A model generated the notes under the pieces. That model was not told the DNA's origin and ran no database searches. It worked only from the letters and a program-made list of their open reading frames with translations. A stretch of DNA of 64,000 bases, taken from NCBI GenBank assembly GCA_026929865.2, contig CM049395.1, positions 29,507,001 through 29,571,000 of the forward strand, in the 5' to 3' direction. Made by a program: the position numbers and the translations under genes. The stretch is from Hyperoplus lanceolatus (taxonomy: Eukaryota > Chordata > Actinopteri > Uranoscopiformes > Ammodytidae). Below are positions 57,508-64,000 of this stretch, in pieces (position 1 is the stretch's first letter; each line of letters opens with the position of its first letter).

Positions 57508-59793
57508 GTCCCTGCTGTACAGTGTTCAGCAGCATTAAACCACATGTTGCATGTACTGATCAACCACCAGCCTGATGACCTCCAGGAACTCAAGACCGGA
57601 CGCATAAATGAAGGTTGCTTAAACCTTCTGAAATCATCATGGTGGTGATCACATCTTGAACAATATGGCGCTTCATTTATCACACAGCTCTGTCTTGCCA
57701 CCAGTCATGTGTGTGAGATCACTTGGTCACCACATTATGCTTAATAGGCCAGCCTTGTTAGACGACAACCTTCACATGCCCTTGGTCATCTCTCCAGAAA
57801 CCTCCCCATGACAACATCTAAATTAGCCCACGGCCTCTCGTCTCACAGTCAATAAGTCACATTATCTCTTCTGCAGAGAATTAAGGCTCTTTACCCACAT
57901 TGTCAATACCCACCACACATCACTGATGAGGACGTCTGGAGACAAATCTCTACATCTTTATCCAAAAATCTCAGGCTGCTACACCATTACAAACAGCTAT
58001 CATCGTTATCCTTCAACTGGCCGTGGTTAAAAATCTGAACAGTGGCACATTGAAGCCTGCAGCTCGCCTTCTCCATCAGCCTGCAACAGTGAGGCACATG
58101 AAGACTCACATAATTGTGATGTACTCTGAGAATTAGAATAACAATGAGAATCAGATTTGTGGGGAATCGGGCGACACACTTCATTCCTGTCTGGTGTTAA
58201 TAGCTTGCAGTTATTGGAGGTGTGTTTGTGCTCAGCAACTGATTTCCGTTGAGTAACCTAAAATAATTCAGCTAACACTGCTGCCTCCTCCATCACAGAG
58301 CAGCTTTACCTTTCTGTACTTATGTATATATGTTTGTGTGGGAGCCTGTAGGTGCAGTATTATACACATTCAGTTACTGTACAGCCTTTGTAGTGAAGCT
58401 ACAAGCCGTGACTCCGGGGGTGTATTTGAATTGCTCATGCTGTCGTGTTGACAGAGGTGTTTTATTCTGACATGGTTGAGCGAGTTTCAGGAGCACCCCA
58501 TTTGTCTCCTCTTATATGTATTTGTTCTAGGGTATTAACTATCTGCATTTAATGGCACAATTTTTGCTACCTTTTCTCAGACAAATTAAAAATATATCGA
58601 AGAGAAAAAAACAGCAGTTTAGTCAGTACTGATGACAATCTGTCGAGATTCTTCTTTCTTGACCTGAAGCTAAATTTAGTGAGTAAAAAAGCCTCCTATG
58701 TATATTAATATTTTAAATATTGTAAATACATCTTTAAACGTGAGTTCATTGTGTTCACCCCACAACTAATAAGCACCAATAGGAGAGAGACAAGCCATAT
58801 TTGGGGTTGTAAAAGTGGAACCCTGTCTGTATTAGCATCTTCTCTTTCTCGATTTTCTTGGTGTTGATTTGAATGGCCAGGATGATTTTTTTTATTATTT
58901 TTTTTTTTACATAAATCCTGTTTAAAGGATGTGTACTTTGAGACAAGACGAAACAATAAGCAAAAGTAACAGCAACCATACGTAAGATGAGCATTTGCAT
59001 TGTATCAAAGCAGGAAACATCTATTTGGCTTCGTCTTAACAGAGCTCTTCATATTAACAGCTTATGAGCTCAGAGGTTCAGCAGACACACGTTCCTACCA
59101 ATGCTGGCAGCGTTTAAATGGATTCTCAGTTTGTGGATATTCTGCTGCTGCTAGTTTCACTCCTGAACTAGTAGGGTGATACGGTGATGCAATTTAGGTT
59201 TAGTGTGCTTCACTCTTACTTTTTTCATTTAGGTGAAACATTTTGTCTGTTTACAAATCTCCAAAAATAGGAAAATTGTGCAACTGAATGAAACGTTGTC
59301 ATCATGGTTGTTTTACAATGTTTTTCTTAAAACAAAATTCTATAATATATTTTAATAAAACATTTGATGGGAATACATCCAGTTGTGGAGAGAATTAACA
59401 TAATAAATAGTTCACTCTCACTTATGTCAGCACAAAGTCACTGAACACTGCGAGAGACAGATAGATGCTCTACCCATCTAGATAAGCTAACATGGGAGCG
59501 TGTCTATGTTTGAACTGCCCAATGGTCCCACATTTCTAAGTAAGTGTGTAACTCCTATTCTCACCTCTCCTTGTCCCCTTTCCTTTACCACCCAGCTGTG
59601 ATGCCTGAACCTTATCACCAATTTCAGGAATATAGGGCAGTGGGACCTTTGGGCTGTGGGAACATAGGGATGACCCCCGCTACATGGACAGACTAGAGAA
59701 AGATGCATTGCAAGCTAGCATCAACTTAACATTACTGGGTTGTTCTGGATGGAAGTTGTATACATTAACACCCGTTATGACAAGTGGAGGAGG
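57508..59793. other. Unassigned sequence
   Basis: No gene or repeat recognised apart from T-rich runs near 58885-58910. Confidence 0.5.
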
Positions 59794-59837
59794 CAGGGGC
59801 GTCACATGATTTGTGGGGCCCTATGCAACTTGTTTAT
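59794..59837. repeat. hAT end fragment related to 5442-6949
   Basis: CAGGGGCGTCACATGATTTG followed by GGGGCCCTAT resembles the reversed right end of the 5442 element (CAGGGGCGTTGC, TTCTGGGCCCCTAT). The rest of this element is cut off by the TTAA-flanked insertion. Confidence 0.5.
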
Positions 59838-60164
59838 TTAAAGGGGACATATTATGCAAAATCTCGGTTTTAAAGGTGTATTTCCAAGGTCTACTAGAAA
59901 AGGTTTTCTTGGTTTATTGTTCAAAAAACCCAATAGTTTTCTACCATTTCCCATTTCTTCATCGCCTTTTCCAGCCTCTTCTGCCCTTTATCTCAAAAGG
60001 TAGGTTTTGACAGCTTACCCCCCTTCGCAAGAATACTAGTCTGCTCTGACTGGTCAGATCTACATGGGCGTGCATGCACCGCCCTGCTCATTTACTCTAT
60101 ACCTACCTACATGGGCATGACACACGCCCAGCTGTCAGTTTTGTTTACTTTTGGCCAATGCAGC

Positions 60165-60490
60165 ATGGAGACCAATGTAAACATGTTTAGCTTCATTTCT
60201 ACCACAAATATCGGCACACTAACCAGTTCTAAACTAAAAGATGTACAACTGAACCTGTTCAGACAGGAGTCTGAGCTGAAAACTGTGAAAATGGCATCAA
60301 GATTTCTGATTTCCCTGACATTATCCTCAGGTAAATACTGTTTAATTATGTCACAGTCAATAACATAATTTGAGCTAAGTAGTTATGCATAAACTCTCTA
60401 AACTGGTAACATACACCCTGTTTTACGTTTGTCTTTACAGGTCTGTGGAATGATCTACAGCCCAGTGGAGTGAAAAGGCTTTGGTTGTGA
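60165..60490 (+). CDS. Predicted two-exon ORF inside the TTAA element
   Basis: Exon 1 runs 60165-60330 (ATG, starts METNVNMFSF, ends LTLSS with a split Gly codon) and is followed by a GTAAAT donor. Exon 2 starts at 60441 after a TTTACAG acceptor and ends at TGA 60488-60490. The joined frame is 71 codons with matching phase. AATAAA lies downstream at about 60681. I do not recognise the protein, and the frame is short enough that chance is possible. Position, splice phase and poly(A) signal argue for a transcript. An upstream ATG at about 60111 is in frame. Confidence 0.35.
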
Positions 60491-60916
60491 AAAATGTACA
60501 GTAACCATAATGGAAAAGAATGTATCCTGAATCATGTCAAGATTCACTGGAAAGGCATTATCTTTTGTAAAATGTATGGTTGAAATAATTATGCTTTAGG
60601 TTTGTCAGAGCTGCAAATTATCTGACAACATTTCAATATCTAGTAGATAATGTATCATTTGTATTGTGATCACTCATTCATAATAAAGTTTTACCGTTAA
60701 AAAATGTATTGTGTTGCTTACTGTCACTGTTTGCTACCTGTAGTAAAGGATTACTTGAAACTCACATTTTCATCTCGCTGAAGATTTTCTCTGATAAAAC
60801 AGTATCATTACATTTTAAAAAGACCAAAAACATCCTTAAAAATAAAGCAGTTTATTCATAGCCAGTGGAATGAAAATATGAAGTGTACATATCAAACAGA
60901 AGCAAAGCCATAACTT

Positions 60917-61909
60917 TTATGTAACTGTCCAGTTGTTGTTGGGCCCTGAAGAAGACCACCTGTCCCCCCCAGTGAACACATCCTCCTCTGAAGGAACAGA
61001 TAGTGTGACGGTCTTGGTGGCTCTGTCCGGCTCCATCAGGTCACTCAGACACCTGTAAAACATGGCACATTCAATGTTACATCATGTAACCTAGCTGACA
61101 TGTATAGGCCTACATCATACATCTGTTATGGCAAAGCTACAACAAATTCAGTACAGCCCTGGCTCGATAAGCAACAAGTTCTGAGTGATACTGTGTGCTT
61201 TTTGAAATATAATGGACAGGAAACAAACACCAGCAGAGACAACTTACAGTATTCCTGTCTATGTGTACATTACACTGGAGATCATGTAATAGGCCTACTG
61301 CTGCTTGTACTACAGGTTTATTTTGCTTAAAAAAAACAGCACTTTGTCCCGCATTCTCCCGCACAAACGTAGTCTTTGTCCCACATCTGGTGAATTGGGA
61401 TCTGGTCACCCTAACTACACACTGTCCGCTGACTTATTGCGGTGTGTACTTGAGCTATACAATCAGACAGCTAGCAGGTAGCAGGATGAAGCTATTAAAA
61501 AAATACTCTTCAGTTTCCAACACACCGTACAGTTTCACCGTCTGTTTTTCACTCAGGGGCTGTCACGGCAGGACTAACGTGAGCTCACAAAAGAGCCAAA
61601 TAACAGTCACAGCAAAAGACTCACAGCTCTAACCGTTAGCATAAAGCTAACGGTAAAGCTAGCGGGCGCTAATGCTAACGACTAAACCCCGCTTTCTCTC
61701 ATTTCAGTCGGTGTTGGTTATTATAGGAGGGATAAAATAAAGCACATTACAGACATTGAACTAACAAACGGACAGAATTATTTTTAAAATGGGACTACTT
61801 ACATTTCGGACGGATGGTGTCTCTCAGTCTTCCTGGCACAGTCTCCTCCACACTCCAGTAAAAAGGCTTTGATCACACTAACAGATTGCAAACCTTTGCT
61901 GGAGATAGC
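60917..61909 (-). CDS. Predicted last two exons of a minus-strand gene in the TTAA element
   Basis: An exon at 61803-61909 is bounded by a TTTTTGTTAG acceptor and a GTAAGT donor. It reads ISSKGLQSVSVIKAFLLECG and DCARKTERHHPSE without stops. It joins in phase to an exon at 60917-61052 (acceptor GTTTTACAG), which reads CLSDLMEPDRATKTVTLSVP and ends SGPNNNWTVT at a TAA. AATAAA follows on the minus strand near 60850. Eighty codons stay open across the junction, which supports a real coding tail. No start exon is visible in the remaining 400 bp of the element, so the 5' part is deleted or unrecognised. Function unknown. Confidence 0.45.
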
Positions 61910-62330
61910 CTAACAAAAAATGAAGTAAATCCATTAAGCCCTAGTGTGCTTCGAGGCTGGGGTGTGATGGTAGCTTGAGGTTGAGCTCACACTGCAGCTT
62001 GCTTCTTCTCTGTTGTTGCATGAGCAAGTGGAGGCTCAGCCAGGTGTGTGTGGTTACCAACGGGGCGTCTTGATTTGCCAATCAACTGCCGAGTTTATGG
62101 TGAGCTTTCCCGTGGGAGTATTTATGATAATGAAAACCGACCGATTTCGTCATCAGTCGGTGTTTTTTGGAAGAAACCTTCAAATCCCCCCTTTTTCGAA
62201 ATAAATGTCCCAGAAGAAACTGACATATTTGTCTTTTTGAAGCTTGTGTGTGCTGGTAGGGACGCCAATAACCTAAACAGTGTGCCCAAACACCGGCAAT
62301 GTTTGGTTTTTCATAATATGTCCCCTTTAA

Positions 62331-62705
62331 GTGTACAACCTGGTTCTGTCTGGCAGGTAACACGAGCCACACTTTAGCTACATGCATGTTAGAATGTATG
62401 TTGTCTACAGCTTGTAGATCTGGAAAACATGTTGTTGGGAAGAAGGAAGACACATTTTCCCCTCCTAAATGAAATGTATCTATGTGATGCCCTAAGGGAA
62501 TAAATCAGTTCCACTTAGACAACAGAGGAATTACAACCTCATTGTCTCTTTTTCATTCCTCCTCTCTCATTCAAATGCTTTTATGGCATGACAGTAATTA
62601 AGGAGAGTATTTACAATTATGCCTTGTGCAGTGTCTTCAATGTAGTGGCAATGAAAGAAAAACAAACAAGTTCCTCATAAGCAATAACATCACTCCTAAT
62701 AACTG

Positions 62706-62800
<95 letters not shown>

Positions 62801-64000
62801 ACACTTACGCCTTGAAATAGATTTTTTTCCTCCAGCGTGTAGTGAAGTATAATGTCAACAGCCAGTTTTTCAAATGACACACATCTCCTGCAGTCTATAT
62901 GGTATGCACTCTATTCTTTACCAATAATTATTGATCCAGGCACAAGTTTTCTTTCTTCACTGTAGGCCCCTAGTGCTATACAGTGGGTGCAGGGAATAAA
63001 ATAAATGGATCGATAAATATTTGGAGTAATTCACTGATGTGTATTGTCAGGAATGCAGTAAACTTATTTTTTTCTTCAGCAGAAACAATTTCATGACTGC
63101 TACATTTAGAAAGTGAAATAGTTGACCATAATTGAACCTTCATATTACCCTCAAATGTACTAACATCTTTTATACTTGGGGTGGATTTGACCCCAGGAAT
63201 GTATACCTCCAGAAAAAGATTATAATCAAAATTGTTCATGTCAAGTTTTCTATGTTTCTTTGTTGACTAACCAAATAGCCGTCCAAAAGCATTAAGAAAA
63301 AGCACAAGGATAAATGGTATGAAGGGCTGCTATGCAAGATTATTACGTTTTCTCTTCCCCTGAATTATCAATGTCCTTCCAGGCCCCAACCCCACATATC
63401 AGGGAATATCAATGTTCTTGTGGGTATTATCCTTTCCCACACATTGTGTGTAGTATCCCAAACTACTACTTATAGGATACCTTATGTTTGGGTAGATTAG
63501 AGGGAAGATTTTTGAAGATTAAATTATTGCATGTTATAGTGACCTTAATGTCATCCTAAACAATCAAAACAAACATAGGTAAAATCATTATTGTTTTATA
63601 GGTATTTTACAGCTAAAACACTCTTGGGTAAAATTGTCCCCATGAGCACCAATGCCTAAATACATGTGTGTACAGGACATTTACACATATGAACATGTTG
63701 ATTTATGTGTACCCTGTTGTCCCCATAAAATCAAATGGTGTGCCTTCTGTTGACTTTTGCATAACTTAAAAACATATAGAATAAAACTGTGTTTGTGACG
63801 TACAGTTTGTTTGGCGTGTTTGTGTATGAAGGTTAATAGGCCTGTTTGTGGGGACAGAACTAGTTTTGGGTGAGACCCATTTGCAGTGCATCATTACTCT
63901 CTGGCTGCTGACCAAGTCCTCAGATAGGCTGATCTTTAAATACAACTGTAGTCCAGAGTCGCTGCATGGCTGATGAGGCGCTGCACACACCCTCATAGAG
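62331..64000. other. Unassigned; (CA)n microsatellite
   Basis: A (CA)n array lies at about 62707-62811. The rest has no gene or repeat that I can support. Confidence 0.6.
62707..62811. repeat. (CA)n microsatellite
   Basis: About 105 bp of CA repeats with two AAAC-type interruptions. Confidence 0.95.

Larger units (their letters stand above)
59842..62326. mobile_element. TTAA-flanked DNA transposon (Kolobok-like)
   Basis: Begins AGGGGACATATTATGCAAAA and, reversed from the right, AGGGGACATATTATGAAAAA, with TTAA at 59838-59841 and 62327-62330. A TTAA duplication with an AGGG start points to the Kolobok superfamily, since piggyBac ends normally start CCC. The 2485-bp interior is GC-balanced and holds two convergent spliced reading-frame candidates with poly(A) signals between them. 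No THAP finger or DDE motif is recognisable, so this may be an internally deleted copy or one with a diverged gene. Confidence 0.8.

Overview
The window looks like teleost fish DNA, probably from a spiny-rayed fish. The evidence is long (GT)n/(CA)n arrays, L2-type LINE tails ending in TTGCC repeats, tRNA-derived SINEs, Tc1-like elements with TIR ACTCAACAAAAATATAAACG, and many hAT-type DNA transposons. I found no host protein-coding gene, rRNA, tRNA gene or CRISPR array. Every coding trace I can support belongs to a transposable element (TE), and nearly all of them are broken.

Layout. 0-5 kb: LINE tail, a foldback element with TA target sites (1926-2750), a frameshifted Tc1/IS630-type transposase remnant (3331-4235) and a first copy of a dispersed repeat (4730-5431). 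5.4-7 kb: a hAT with an 8-bp target site duplication (TSD), holding a candidate first exon. 7.5-8 kb: TGTCATGA-rich repeat. 10.7-12 kb: L2 LINE with reverse transcriptase. 12.7-13.1 kb: 198-bp tandem duplication. 13.4-15.9 kb: Tc1 transposase remnant split by a hAT whose 208-codon BED-finger ORF is intact. 16.8-17.3 kb: MITE with a sister copy at 57.0-57.5 kb. 20.2-21.9 kb: tandem duplication, one copy invaded by a GC-rich long-TIR element. 21.9-24.2 kb: hAT with both ends of its transposase. 25.4-26.0 kb: element with a 9-bp TSD. 30.0-32.1 kb: Tc1 with an inserted element flanked by a 5-bp TSD. 32.7-34.9 kb: L2 3' end broken by piggyBac-like material. 34.9-35.2 kb: SINE. 36.2-39.3 kb: LINE on the minus strand split by a hAT that carries a further nested repeat. 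41.9-43.9 kb: second 5-bp-TSD element. 44.6-44.9 kb: SINE on the minus strand. 49.0-50.8 kb: hAT within hAT. 59.8-62.3 kb: TTAA-flanked element with two convergent spliced ORF candidates.

The window reads as a layered record of insertions. The strongest observations are insertion boundaries that the sequence itself verifies. Six hAT insertions have perfect 8-bp TSDs, and five of these have TA at the centre. Two CAGTGTTTCCC-ended elements have 5-bp TSDs, one of them proven because the interrupted Tc1 still carries the uninterrupted sequence in its other arm. One element has a 9-bp TSD and one has TTAA. Intervals between elements are AT-rich, low in coding potential and probably intergenic or intronic. 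I cannot judge evolutionary conservation from one sequence.
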